The notes: generated by a model not told the origin, from the letters alone. 64,000 bases of DNA from Alistipes montrealensis (GCF_018362775.1 NZ_JAGYXY010000004.1:109630-173629), one strand, 5' to 3'; shown: positions 43,874-51,853, counted from the stretch's first letter. Program-made: numbers and translations.

Positions 43874-45159
43874 AACTGGTCTACCGCATCCTGCTGCACC
43901 TTTCCTGGGCGTTGTCGCTGCTGCTGGCGGCATGGGCCGTGCTGTTCTACTTTACGCTGGTTGACGAGATCAACGACGAGGTGGACGATGCGCTCGAAGC
44001 CCGCGCCGAGGTGATCGTCAAACGGGTCCTCGCCGGGCGGGAGCTCCCCGAGCCGGCCGCCGAGGGCAATAACGGCTATTTCCTGCACGACGTGTCGGCC
44101 GAATACGCCGCCGCACAGTACCATGAACGCTATTCGGACGAAGAGATTTTCATTCCCGAACGCGACGACGAAGAGCCGGCCCGCGTGTTGCGCAAGGTTT
44201 TTCGCGACGGCGCGGGACAATGGCGCGAACTGACGGTGATGACCCCGACGATCGAAAAAGACGACCTTCGGGAGTCGATTCTTTACTGGATGGTTTGCCT
44301 TTACCTGTTCCTGCTGCTGATGATCCTGCTGGTTACGGTCGTCGTGCTCTACCGGACGATGCGGCCCCTTTATGCCCTGCTGCGATGGTTGGACGGCTAT
44401 ACCGTGGGGGCGCAGAACGCGCCGCTGACAGTCGAAACCTCCGTTACGGAGTTCCGGCGGCTGAACGACGCCGCGCGGCGCTATGCCGAGCGCGCCGAGT
44501 CGTCGTTCGAGCGGCAGAAACAGTTTATCGGCAACGCCTCGCACGAGATGCAGACTCCGCTGGCGGTATGCCGCAACCGGCTGGAGATGCTGGTCGACGA
44601 TGCACAGTCGCTCACGGAGGAGCAGTTGGGCGAGATCGCCAAGGTGCAGCGGACGCTGGACTACCTCGTGCGGCTCAACCGCTCGCTGCTGCTGCTGTCG
44701 AAGATCGACAACGGTCAGTTCCCCGAGGCCGAAGAGGTCGACATGAACGCGCTGGTGCGCCGTACGGCCGAGGATATGGAGGAGATTTACGCCTACCGCA
44801 ACATGCGTTTCACGCTTGCGGAACAGGGGCGGCTTACGGTCCGGATGAATCCGTCGCTGGCCGGGAGCGTGGTTGCCAATCTCGTGAAAAACGCTTTTGT
44901 CCATGGCGACGAGGGCGGCGAAGTGACGGTGGATATTACCCCGCAGCGCTTTACGGTTTGCAACAGCGGAGCCGGCAGCCCGCTCGATGCCGGGCATATC
45001 TTCGACCGGTTCTACCAGGGGGCGAAGAAGGAGGGTTCGACGGGGCTGGGCCTTGCCGTGGTCGATGCCGTTTGCCGGCTCTACGGCCTGAAGGTTGCCT
45101 ACTCCTATATGGATAAGCGGCATTGCTTCACGATCGATTTCCGGACAGCGAAAAAATAA
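43870..45159 (+). CDS. Sensor histidine kinase
   Basis: This 429-residue inner-membrane kinase partners the response regulator. It has TM1 (about 8-30), a periplasmic sensor region with an acidic middle (about 31-135), TM2 (about 137-161), a HisKA domain with His225 in NASHEMQTPL, and an HATPase domain with Asn341 in NLVKNAFVHG and the STGLGLAVV box. The start is GTG at 43870, overlapping the TGA of the regulator by four bases. The acidic periplasmic part suggests a cationic ligand or metal, but this is not shown. Confidence 0.96.
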   Translation: MKLVYRILLHLSWALSLLLAAWAVLFYFTLVDEINDEVDDALEARAEVIVKRVLAGRELPEPAAEGNNGYFLHDVSAEYAAAQYHERYSDEEIFIPERDDEEPARVLRKVFRDGAGQWRELTVMTPTIEKDDLRESILYWMVCLYLFLLLMILLVTVVVLYRTMRPLYALLRWLDGYTVGAQNAPLTVETSVTEFRRLNDAARRYAERAESSFERQKQFIGNASHEMQTPLAVCRNRLEMLVDDAQSLTEEQLGEIAKVQRTLDYLVRLNRSLLLLSKIDNGQFPEAEEVDMNALVRRTAEDMEEIYAYRNMRFTLAEQGRLTVRMNPSLAGSVVANLVKNAFVHGDEGGEVTVDITPQRFTVCNSGAGSPLDAGHIFDRFYQGAKKEGSTGLGLAVVDAVCRLYGLKVAYSYMDKRHCFTIDFRTAKK

Positions 45160-45176
45160 TTGCAGAAAATAGGATT

Positions 45177-45211
45177 TTTCAGATTCGTTTCAGTTTCGGG
45201 CCGCATCTTTG
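45177..45211 (+). promoter_or_regulatory. Direct-repeat operator and -7 box of the PepSY-like gene
   Basis: TTTCAGATTC (45177-45186) and TTTCAGTTTC (45188-45197) are 11 bp apart, followed by GGGCCG and the -7 box CATCTTTG (45204-45211). Layout and spacing equal those before the response-regulator gene, down to the GGCCG spacer. This marks the PepSY gene as a direct target of the adjacent two-component system. Confidence 0.75.
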
Positions 45212-45242
45212 CACTATGAAACTTAATTAAAAGATTACGATT

Positions 45243-45686
45243 ATGAAAAAGCTCACGATTCTTCTCGCTTCCCTGGCTATCATGGCCTCTTCGGTTCCCG
45301 CTTTTGCCGGTAAAGACCGGATGATTACTGTCAACGAACTTCCTGCCGTGTCGCAGCAGTTTGTCAAGACGCACTTCACGGGCGTTGATGTCTCCTACGC
45401 CAAGGTTGACGAGGAGTTGTTCAGCAAGGATTACAAGGTGGTCTTCGTCAACGGTGCAAAGGTCGAGTTCGCCAAGGACGGACAGTGGACGGAGGTCGAC
45501 TGCAAGTACGGCGAAGTTCCTGCGGCGATCGTTCCGCAGGAGATCCGCAACTACGTTGCCAAGAACTTCGCCGGCCGCAAGATCGTCTCGATCGACCGTG
45601 ACACGCGCGACTACGAGGTAAAACTCGACAATGGCCTCGACCTGAAATTCGACCTGAAATTCCGCTTGATCGAGATCGACGACTGA
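45243..45686 (+). CDS. Periplasmic PepSY-like (DUF2874) protein
   Basis: A 147-residue exported protein with a signal peptide (about 1-23, cleaved after AFA). It has two tandem PepSY-like repeats (about 28-85 and 88-145); each has the pattern of a helix, then KVVFVNGAKVEFAKDGQW or EVKLDNGLDLKFDLKF hairpins. Such proteins act as periplasmic inhibitors or sensors. It lies just after the kinase gene but has its own operator-bearing promoter and terminator, suggesting a regulated output that might feed back on the kinase. Confidence 0.9.
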   Translation: MKKLTILLASLAIMASSVPAFAGKDRMITVNELPAVSQQFVKTHFTGVDVSYAKVDEELFSKDYKVVFVNGAKVEFAKDGQWTEVDCKYGEVPAAIVPQEIRNYVAKNFAGRKIVSIDRDTRDYEVKLDNGLDLKFDLKFRLIEIDD

Positions 45687-45710
45687 TCCGCATCCGATTG
45701 ACTTCCAGCA

Positions 45711-45744
45711 ACGACGCACGACCCATCGGGCCGTGCGTCGTCTT
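45711..45744 (+). terminator. Terminator of the PepSY-like gene
   Basis: ACGACGCACG (45711-45720) pairs with CGTGCGTCGT (45732-45741), with extra pairing in the loop and a short T-rich tail. Confidence 0.8.
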
Positions 45745-45796
45745 GTAGGCAGATATAATCAGGCGTTATTTATGTATAAAATAATATGATAGCTAT

Positions 45797-45835
45797 TTTG
45801 ATACAAATCACGAAAAACTATTGTATATTTGTATC
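45797..45835 (+). promoter_or_regulatory. Ferritin promoter with overlapping inverted repeat
   Basis: TATATTTG (45824-45831) is a full -7 match. GATACAAAT (45800-45808) and ATTTGTATC (45827-45835) form a perfect 9-bp inverted repeat, 18 bases apart. The right arm covers the -7 box and the left arm is where -33 contacts are expected. It may be a repressor site for iron or oxidative-stress control. Confidence 0.65.
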
Positions 45836-45874
45836 ACAAACGATCACAAACCGCAAACTTAAAACAATACCGTT

Positions 45875-46399
45875 ATGTTAAGCACGAAATTACACGAAGC
45901 GATGAACGCGCAGATCAATGCCGAGCTCTGGTCGGCTTATCTCTATCTTTCGATGTCGATGGACGCCGAAGCCAAAGGGCTGAAAGGCGTTGCCAATTGG
46001 TTTTACGTTCAGTTCCAGGAGGAGCAGGACCACGCGCGCATCTTCATGAACTATATCCTTTCGCGCGATGCCGAAGTGAAGCTGCTTCCCATCGAGGAGG
46101 TGCGTAACAAGTGGGCTTCGCCGCTGGAAATGTTCCAGGATACGCTGAAGCACGAGAAGGAGGTTACGGCCATGATCAATAACCTGGCCGCCATTGCCGC
46201 CGGGGACAAGGACTACGCTTCGTCGAACATGCTCGTCTGGTTCGTCGACGAGCAGGTCGAGGAGGAGGAGTCGGCACGCGACATGATCACCGCCTGCGAG
46301 GCTGTCGAGGGCAACAAGTTCGGGCTCTACATGCTCGACAAGGAGCTGGCCGCCCGCACCTATACACAGGCTTCGCCCCTGGCGAACGCTAACGCCTAA
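45875..46399 (+). CDS. ftnA: Ferritin
   Basis: The 174-residue non-heme ferritin oxidises ferrous iron and stores it in a 24-subunit shell. Ferroxidase ligands Glu17, Glu50 and His53 (QEEQDHARIF) and the later EEQVEEEES-like DEQVEEEESA segment are present. Length and bacterial-type C-terminus match the FtnA class. Bacteroides ferritins respond to iron and oxygen; the inverted repeat over this promoter would suit such control. Confidence 0.97.
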   Translation: MLSTKLHEAMNAQINAELWSAYLYLSMSMDAEAKGLKGVANWFYVQFQEEQDHARIFMNYILSRDAEVKLLPIEEVRNKWASPLEMFQDTLKHEKEVTAMINNLAAIAAGDKDYASSNMLVWFVDEQVEEEESARDMITACEAVEGNKFGLYMLDKELAARTYTQASPLANANA

Positions 46400-46482
46400 A
46401 TAAAAGTTTTTGTCATAGTTATTTTCAGAGGGTCCGGCTTCCGCGAGGAGGCCGGGCTTTCGTATTTTCGGGGCTCCGGGAT

Positions 46483-46512
46483 TTTGCAGGGTCCGGTTTT
46501 CTGTTATCTTTG
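46483..46512 (+). promoter_or_regulatory. Promoter of the TIGR04076 gene
   Basis: TTTG at 46483-46486 and TATCTTTG at 46505-46512 are 18 bases apart. The ATG is 18 bases downstream. Confidence 0.75.
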
Positions 46513-46530
46513 CCCTAAAATCCTGTTGGT

Positions 46531-46869
46531 ATGAAACGCTGTAAAATCACGATCCTCAAAACCATGCTCAACGAAGAGCTCGCCAAAGAGTACGCCGCTC
46601 CCGGATTCGACCGCTGCCCGATGATGCGCGAAGGACAAGTCTTCTATGCCGATTACGCCAAGCCGGAAGGGTTCTGCGACGAGGCCTGGAAGGCGGTCTA
46701 CCAGTATGTGTTCGCGCTGTCGCACGGCGCGGGCAGGTTCTATTACGGGGACTGGATCGACAAGGAGGGCGTGGCGATCTGTTCGTGTAACGACGGATTG
46801 CGGCCCGTGATCATGAAGATCGAACGCACCGACGAGGAGTCGACGATCGCTTACGATCCGGTGCGCTGA
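46531..46869 (+). CDS. TIGR04076-family protein
   Basis: The 112-residue protein has the features of the TIGR04076 family: MKRCKITILK start, then CPMMREGQVF, and a conserved C-terminal half with ICSCNDGLRPVIMKIER. The invariant Cys residues (C4, C29, and the C-x-C at about 84-86) suggest metal or redox chemistry. The function is unknown. It is a single gene, convergent with the DUF5131 gene. Confidence 0.88.
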   Translation: MKRCKITILKTMLNEELAKEYAAPGFDRCPMMREGQVFYADYAKPEGFCDEAWKAVYQYVFALSHGAGRFYYGDWIDKEGVAICSCNDGLRPVIMKIERTDEESTIAYDPVR

Positions 46870-46873
46870 CGCT

Positions 46874-47599
46874 TCAGCGTTTCGGATTGTAGTCGATGCC
46901 CGCTTTGCGGGCCTGCGCGTGCTGGTAGCAGCGGCGGATGCGGTAGAGGCGTCCGTCCTTGACCAGCCGTGCCCCGGTCTGGTGGAACCAGAAGGAAATG
47001 CCTGCGGCGACGCTCTGTTCGCGCAGCCCGAGCACCCATGCGTAGTCGCACGGCCGGGCTTCGTTGCCCGATTCGCCCCCGGCCGCGACCTCTTCGATGG
47101 CAGGTGAAAGGTAACGGGCGATGTCGAGCGGCCCCAGCAGCGGGGCGCAGATGACGATCCGGTGGCGGACCGGGGTTTTCAGGAACAGCGGCAGCCGGTA
47201 GTCGGCCATCGCCTGGTTCTCGACCGTGCAGCCGATGACGACGTTTTCATAACCGTCGCCCCAGTCGGGCGGCAGCACGGCCGCCAGCCGGTCGATGCGT
47301 TTGGTGAAGAAGATGAACCGCAGGTCGCTGCGCATGCGCATCATCTCCCATGCGTCGACACGCCACGCGTCGGCCTCTTCCAGGAGGAAATCCGACGTAA
47401 AACAGGTATAGACGGTCTCTCCCGCGGGGACTTTGAAACGTCCGTCGCGGCTGCGGCGGATCGGGAGGTTGAACGCCGCCGTCTGCCGCACTTCGCGGCT
47501 GTCCTTGTCGTGTTGTCCGTCCTGCCGGTAAACATAACAGTTGCGGCAGCCTTCACTGATCTTGCGGCATCCGTGCCAGGGATTCCATGAAACGGACAT
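46874..47599 (-). CDS. DUF5131 (phage Gp37-like) protein
   Basis: A 241-residue protein of the DUF5131 family. It starts SVSWNPWHGCRKISEGCRNC, placing three Cys as Cx6Cx2C, a likely metal or Fe-S site. RFIFFTKRIDR, VVIGCTVENQ and AGGESGNEARPCDYAW are family motifs. Homologues occur in phages and bacterial chromosomes, and their role is uncertain. It ends a three-gene minus-strand operon, two bases after the GNAT gene. Confidence 0.85.
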   Translation of the reverse strand: MSVSWNPWHGCRKISEGCRNCYVYRQDGQHDKDSREVRQTAAFNLPIRRSRDGRFKVPAGETVYTCFTSDFLLEEADAWRVDAWEMMRMRSDLRFIFFTKRIDRLAAVLPPDWGDGYENVVIGCTVENQAMADYRLPLFLKTPVRHRIVICAPLLGPLDIARYLSPAIEEVAAGGESGNEARPCDYAWVLGLREQSVAAGISFWFHQTGARLVKDGRLYRIRRCYQHAQARKAGIDYNPKR

Positions 47600-47601
47600 G
47601 G

Positions 47602-48048
47602 CTACATGAACTCCATGCGTAATCGGACCATGTGGCGGCATTCTACGCCGTTCTCGAAGATGGGGGCGGGGCTGTGTTTGCGGAAATAGTCTTCGTCGAT
47701 GCCGCAGCGGACGAATCCGCAGCGTTCGTAGAGGGCGATTTGCCCGAAACCCGAATCGCCTGTGCCGATTTCGAGAAGGCGGAATCCCGCACTTCGGGCC
47801 GTTTCGGCGGCGTGGCGGAGCATCGCCGTGGCGATGCCCTGCCGTTGGCGGTCGGGCGCGACGGCAATGTTCACGACCTCGGCCGTGAAAGGCCGTGTAT
47901 GGATCAATACATATTGTCCGACGATCCGCCCGTTGTCATAGGCGGCATAGCATGTTCCGCGGCCGATGTAATCAGCCACCGAGGCTTCCACTTCGTCGGC
48001 CAGCAGCAGCAGTTCCCGCGAGGGTGTTTCCGTTTTGCGGATTTCCAT
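47602..48048 (-). CDS. GNAT-family N-acetyltransferase
   Basis: A 148-residue acetyltransferase with the acetyl-CoA-binding motif A (VVNIAVAPDRQRQGIATAML, about 66-85, including QRQGIA) and the ALYERCGF motif B. The acceptor is unknown. The ATG at 48048 lies one base past the stop of the upstream YqaA-like gene, and its own stop is two bases before the DUF5131 ATG, so the three genes form a tight operon. Confidence 0.92.
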   Translation of the reverse strand: MEIRKTETPSRELLLLADEVEASVADYIGRGTCYAAYDNGRIVGQYVLIHTRPFTAEVVNIAVAPDRQRQGIATAMLRHAAETARSAGFRLLEIGTGDSGFGQIALYERCGFVRCGIDEDYFRKHSPAPIFENGVECRHMVRLRMEFM

Positions 48049-48049
48049 A

Positions 48050-48508
48050 TCAGAAAAGGGATAGGGCGCCCTGGAAGGTCGCCAATACGACAATGTAACG
48101 CACGGTCTTGCCTGCGAGCATCGCGCCGCTCGTCAGCCACACGTTGCTGCGCATCAGGCCCAGCATGATGGCGATGGCTTCGCCGATGGTGGGCAGGAAG
48201 GCGAAGAAGGCCATCAGCGCTCCGCGTCCGGCGAGGAACTTCCGGGCCCGGGCCAACTGGCGCGTCGAAACGCCGAGCTTGGTGATCCATTCGGTTTTGC
48301 CCAGCGTTCCGATCCAATAGCAGGTCATGCCGCCCAGCGTGTTGCCCAGCGCGGCCGCGACGATACACCACACAGGGTCGAGGCCCATGCCTACGAGTAC
48401 CACCATCACCGCTTCGGAACTGAACGGCAGGACGCTCCCGGCGATGAGCGCCGAGAGGAAGAGGCCCCAGTAGCCCCAGTCGATAAGAAATTGGGTGATC
48501 GCTTCCAT
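48050..48508 (-). CDS. YqaA-family (DedA-like) membrane protein
   Basis: The 152-residue inner-membrane protein is YqaA-like: WGYWGLFLSALIAGSVLPFSS at the start, a GNTLGGMTCYWIG motif, and FFAFLPTIGEAIAIMLGLMR. DedA/VTT-domain proteins act as lipid flippases or scramblases (undecaprenyl phosphate in some cases). It leads the operon with GNAT and DUF5131 genes. Confidence 0.9.
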   Translation of the reverse strand: MEAITQFLIDWGYWGLFLSALIAGSVLPFSSEAVMVVLVGMGLDPVWCIVAAALGNTLGGMTCYWIGTLGKTEWITKLGVSTRQLARARKFLAGRGALMAFFAFLPTIGEAIAIMLGLMRSNVWLTSGAMLAGKTVRYIVVLATFQGALSLF

Positions 48509-48544
48509 ACGTGTCCGGTCGGGCCCTTTTGCAGGCCCTCCGGA

Positions 48545-48552
48545 CAAAGATA
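48545..48552 (-). promoter_or_regulatory. -7 box of the yqaA-GNAT-DUF5131 operon
   Basis: On the minus strand this reads TATCTTTG, a full match, 36 bases before the YqaA ATG. Confidence 0.6.
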
Positions 48553-48565
48553 GCGATTTTTTCGG

Positions 48566-48826
48566 TTACACCCGCTCCCCGGCCCAGCCACGGACTGTGC
48601 GGCTGCGGACTTCGACGCCGAATTCATCGGCCCGGGCGAGAATGCGGCGGGCGAGGGCGGCTTTTTTGTCGTCGGGCGCGTAGCGGAAATAGGCTTCCGC
48701 CGCACGGACGTGCGCTGCGTCGACGAGCGGAAATTCGCGGGTCTCGGGGATTCCGAACGCCGAGGCAGGCAGTTCGTGGCGTTCTTCGGCGGTGAGCCGG
48801 TCGGATGAGGCGGTTTTTGCGGTCAT
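48566..48826 (-). CDS. Small DUF6582-like protein
   Basis: The 86-residue protein has the segment LPASAFGIPETREFPLVDAA followed by HVRAAEAYFRY and a helical C-terminal part (KKAALARRILARADEFGV). This motif is seen in DUF6582 and in phage prohead or capsid-associated proteins, but a free-standing form like this is also common in Bacteroidetes. There is no signal peptide. It lies 57 bases upstream of the yqaA operon in the same direction. Function unknown. Confidence 0.75.
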   Translation of the reverse strand: MTAKTASSDRLTAEERHELPASAFGIPETREFPLVDAAHVRAAEAYFRYAPDDKKAALARRILARADEFGVEVRSRTVRGWAGERV

Positions 48827-49148
48827 GGTATTCGTTTTTTATCCAAAACGGCAAAATCCGGGCCAGCGGAATTTAGAAATCCGCTAAAAATATATCCATT
48901 TCAGCCCGTCTTCGTGGTTTTTGTCCGAATGACCTTTGGAGGCTTCCGGGGGCCTATTTTGCAGAAAATTTGAAGAATAAATTGAAAATATGCTCCTTTT
49001 TTTGGGGCGTAGCAGAATAATTGCTTATATTTGTGCGAGCTAAAAAGTGTTGCTTTTGGGCGAAAACCGATAGATAGGCGCGGGGGAAAGAAGTTGAAAG
49101 ATAAGCCTGTCCGCGGTAGGACTTAATAATGGATGCTTAACATTACGC
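48827..49148. other. A+T-rich intergenic region before the LruC lipoprotein gene
   Basis: The 322 bases carry no gene. A short inverted repeat (AGCGGATTTCTAAATTCCGCT on the minus strand) lies near 48867-48887. The promoter of the lipoprotein gene is at 49001-49033, leaving a leader of about 110 bases of unknown role. Confidence 0.6.
49001..49033 (+). promoter_or_regulatory. Promoter of the LruC lipoprotein gene
   Basis: TTTG at 49001-49004 and TATATTTG at 49026-49033 match consensus with a 21-base spacer. Confidence 0.8.
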
Positions 49149-50489
49149 ATGATGAAAAAACTTTTCCTGTTCTGTGCTTTGATTACCGCAGCCCTGTTCT
49201 GGGCATGCACCAGTGACGATAACGTCGTTCCGGAAGGCCCGGGCAACAAGCCCGAAGAGCCTGTTGTGACTCCCGAAGAGCCTGTTGTGACTCCCGTAGT
49301 GCCCGCTGGTTTCGGCTGGTCGACCGAGGCGAATGTAAACCTGACGCTCGAGTCGCCCGTGGAGACCAGTGTCTCGGTCTATTCGGAGGAGGACTGCAAG
49401 GAAAATTCGCTGCTCGTGGAGCATGCATACCTGGCGTCGGGCGAGGCCCGTACGTTTACGATGGCTGTTCCCGCAGGCGCTGAAAAATTGTATGTGAAAT
49501 ATCCTGCCGCATCGGGTTCCGACGGTGTCGTTGCACTTGCCGTGAATTCGGTGAACGGCGAGGACGATGTAGACTACAAATTCCCGGTCGACGCTGTCCA
49601 TTCGGTCTACCAGAAGGTCGATAACTACCAATACTACTACAATTCGGGCGTTATCATGGTCGAGGACATGTGGCCCGACTTCGCCGCATCGGACGCCGAC
49701 TTCAACGACCTGGTGGTGGAGTACGACCTCAAAACGGTCGAGTGCACCACGCCGGCCCTGCTCCCCGCACACGGATATAAGGAGGGACTTATCGTTACGC
49801 TCGACATTCGCGGCGTAGGCAGCAGCCACACCAAAAAGGCCGGCCTGCAACTGGATTTCGACACGTCGCTTATCAAGGATGTGGAGACCATCGTTTATAA
49901 GAAAGAGGGACAGGGCGTCATGACCCCGATCACCGACAACAGTTTCACCATCGAGGTGGACAAGACCCGGCCCGACAAGGTGCTGATCCTGTTCGACGGA
50001 CTGGACAACCTCGTCCAGGGCAAACACTACCAGACGACCCGGGGAGAAATCGAGGCGGGCAAGCCGATGATTCGCGCCTATGTTAAAATCTCGGGTGTGC
50101 CCGACCGTTCGAAACTTACCGGCGAAGAGAGCCGCAGGCAGGCGGAGGCCTTCCGTGACGTGACATCCTATCCTCAGAAGCACGACTTCTTCATGGTGCT
50201 CAAGTCGGCATACGGTTCGGCGGAGATTCACCAGAAAGGTTTTGCCCCGAGCTATCGTTACAAGAATTACGAGTCCGACAGCAAGGGCCTGATGTCGAGC
50301 GTGCCCTATTGCAGCAAGAACAACGATGTCTGGGTACTGCGCCTTCCCGTCGGCACGCCCCATGTTTACGACCGCGTGAGCATCTTCTCGGCTTATCCCG
50401 ACCTCAAGGCGTGGATCGAAAGCAACGGCACGCAGAAACGCAGCTGGTATAAGAATTACGACCACGATCTGGTTCCGCGCTACTGGTAA
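49149..50489 (+). CDS. LruC/DUF4842-domain surface lipoprotein
   Basis: A 446-residue lipoprotein (lipobox Cys20). A Pro-rich tether (PEEPVVT repeated) leads to a small beta-domain (about 55-125) and an LruC/DUF4842 domain (about 150-446). The family mark is the DADFNDLVVEYDL stretch near 178-190, and the C-terminus is a long beta-rich domain ending LVPRYW. Such proteins are probably outer-membrane surface or vesicle proteins and may be adhesive. It is a single gene with its own promoter and terminator. Confidence 0.88.
   Translation: MMKKLFLFCALITAALFWACTSDDNVVPEGPGNKPEEPVVTPEEPVVTPVVPAGFGWSTEANVNLTLESPVETSVSVYSEEDCKENSLLVEHAYLASGEARTFTMAVPAGAEKLYVKYPAASGSDGVVALAVNSVNGEDDVDYKFPVDAVHSVYQKVDNYQYYYNSGVIMVEDMWPDFAASDADFNDLVVEYDLKTVECTTPALLPAHGYKEGLIVTLDIRGVGSSHTKKAGLQLDFDTSLIKDVETIVYKKEGQGVMTPITDNSFTIEVDKTRPDKVLILFDGLDNLVQGKHYQTTRGEIEAGKPMIRAYVKISGVPDRSKLTGEESRRQAEAFRDVTSYPQKHDFFMVLKSAYGSAEIHQKGFAPSYRYKNYESDSKGLMSSVPYCSKNNDVWVLRLPVGTPHVYDRVSIFSAYPDLKAWIESNGTQKRSWYKNYDHDLVPRYW
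49251..49292 (+). repeat. Two perfect 21-bp tandem repeats in the lipoprotein tether
   Basis: Two identical 21-bp units at 49251-49271 and 49272-49292 encode PEEPVVT twice, followed by a degenerate third half-unit. Copy-number change would keep the reading frame and alter tether length. Confidence 0.9.
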
Positions 50490-50509
50490 GCGGACCGCAA
50501 CGAATCATA

Positions 50510-50540
50510 AAGCCTGCATCTTTCGGTGCAGGCTTTTTTT
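50510..50540 (+). terminator. Terminator of the LruC lipoprotein gene
   Basis: AAGCCTGCA (50510-50518) pairs with TGCAGGCTT (50527-50535) and is followed by a T run. Confidence 0.9.
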
Positions 50541-50557
50541 GTCGGTCGGCCGGGCGG

Positions 50558-50968
50558 CTATCCGATGACGGTCGCTACGATCCGGCGGCCCGAAGCTCTG
50601 TTGCGGAACTCGCAGAGGTAGATGCCCTGCCAGGTTCCCAGTCCGGGACGGCCCCCGATGATCGGGATGGTGAGGTCGACGCCCGTAAGGGTCGATTTGG
50701 CGTGTGCCGGCATGTCGTCGTCGCCTTCGACGGTGTGCGTGTAGTAACCTTCGCGCTCGCGGACCAGCCGGTCGAAAATCGCCGTGAGGTCGTGCTGCAC
50801 GTCGGGATCGGCATTTTCATTGATCGAAAGTCCGGCCGAAGTGTGGCGGATGAAGAGGTGCAACAGGCCCGCCTCGGGCAGCGGCGGCAGGTTGCGCACG
50901 ATTTCGTCTGTCACAAGATGAAAGCCCCGGCTTCGCGGGCGGAGCGTAAATTCGCGTTGAATTGCCAT
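50558..50968 (-). CDS. YjbQ-family (UPF0047) protein
   Basis: The 136-residue protein has the family signature IRHTSAGLSINENADPDV and the C-terminal GTWQGIYLCEFRN. YjbQ proteins show weak thiamine-phosphate synthase activity, though their true role is uncertain. It lies 19 bases after the DoxX gene and is the third gene of a minus-strand cluster with HsmA-like and DoxX genes. Confidence 0.93.
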   Translation of the reverse strand: MAIQREFTLRPRSRGFHLVTDEIVRNLPPLPEAGLLHLFIRHTSAGLSINENADPDVQHDLTAIFDRLVREREGYYTHTVEGDDDMPAHAKSTLTGVDLTIPIIGGRPGLGTWQGIYLCEFRNRASGRRIVATVIG

Positions 50969-50987
50969 GCTGTCGGGATTTTCCGCC

Positions 50988-51413
50988 TCAGAGGCGACGT
51001 GCGATCAGGTTGTCGACGGCGTAGCGTCCCGGTCCCGCGATCCAGAGCAGCACGAATGCTGCGAGGTAGAGCATGGCCAGTTCCCGTACGGCAAACGGGT
51101 CGCCCTTGTGGACCGAGAAGAAGGCGATGCACATGGTGAAGATCATCGGGATCAGCGCCAGCCGATAGAGCGTTCCGGTGATGAATCCCAGTGAACAGAT
51201 CACTTCGGCGAAGATCGCCAGCAGCAGCGACGTTTGGCTTCCGATGCCCAGCGGGTCGGGAAACGTCGTGCAGAGTGTGTCGAAGTTCTGCCATTTGGCG
51301 ATACCGTGGGTCATCAGCAGTACGCCGAAGACGATGCGGGCCGCCAGCAGCAGCCACGAAGCCCCGGCGCCGGAGGGCGCTGCGGGAAAGAGGATTCGGA
51401 GGATTGCAGTCAT
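50988..51413 (-). CDS. DoxX-family membrane protein
   Basis: A 141-residue protein with four hydrophobic helices. AARIVFGVLLMTHGIAKWQNF and the EVICSLGFITGTLYRLA segment are DoxX-type. Members act in quinone-linked redox or stress responses. It lies 18 bases after the HsmA-like gene in the same operon. Confidence 0.9.
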   Translation of the reverse strand: MTAILRILFPAAPSGAGASWLLLAARIVFGVLLMTHGIAKWQNFDTLCTTFPDPLGIGSQTSLLLAIFAEVICSLGFITGTLYRLALIPMIFTMCIAFFSVHKGDPFAVRELAMLYLAAFVLLWIAGPGRYAVDNLIARRL

Positions 51414-51431
51414 ATCATTCGTTTTTTGGGT

Positions 51432-51827
51432 TTAATGCATGGTCATGCCGATATATACGCCGATGCAGTAGGGAATCAGCCAGATGCACCAGACGGCGAT
51501 GCTGAAGCGGCTGAAGCGGCGGCGCGCCCGTTCCGATCCCCGGAAATAGGTTGCAACGGCCCAGATGGCGTGGATGAGCATCAGTACGACGGCGATAGCC
51601 CCCGTGACGGTGTGGATGCGGTCGTGGGCGTGCGTCAGGCGTGCGATGTGCTCCATGAGCGTCGTTCCGGTGATGTCGGCCGCGATGCCCAGCAGGAAAA
51701 AGACTACATGCCACAGCCGCAGGCCGTGCTGGAGCCGTTCGCCCCACACCCCGACGGTGTAGAATACGAGTGCCGAGGAGATCACGGCGATAGCTGCTGT
51801 CAGCAGGTGGATTTCGACGGAATGCAT
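51432..51827 (-). CDS. TIGR03987/HsmA-like membrane protein
   Basis: The 131-residue protein has four transmembrane helices and conserved His residues (His36-38 region WHVVFF, MEHIARLTHAHDRIHTVTG, LIHAIWA), as in the HsmA family. Such helix-buried His residues suggest heme or metal binding; HsmA-type proteins have been linked to heme stress. It is the first gene of the operon with DoxX and YjbQ, and is divergent from a Crp-type regulator, which may control it. Confidence 0.82.
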   Translation of the reverse strand: MHSVEIHLLTAAIAVISSALVFYTVGVWGERLQHGLRLWHVVFFLLGIAADITGTTLMEHIARLTHAHDRIHTVTGAIAVVLMLIHAIWAVATYFRGSERARRRFSRFSIAVWCIWLIPYCIGVYIGMTMH

Positions 51828-51853
51828 GGCATTTTCTGTTTCGGATGCTCCTG

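Noticed and set aside
48566..48826. Prophage remnant suggested by DUF6582-like and DUF5131 genes
   Set aside because: No structural, replication or lysis genes are nearby, and flanking genes are ordinary chromosomal ones.
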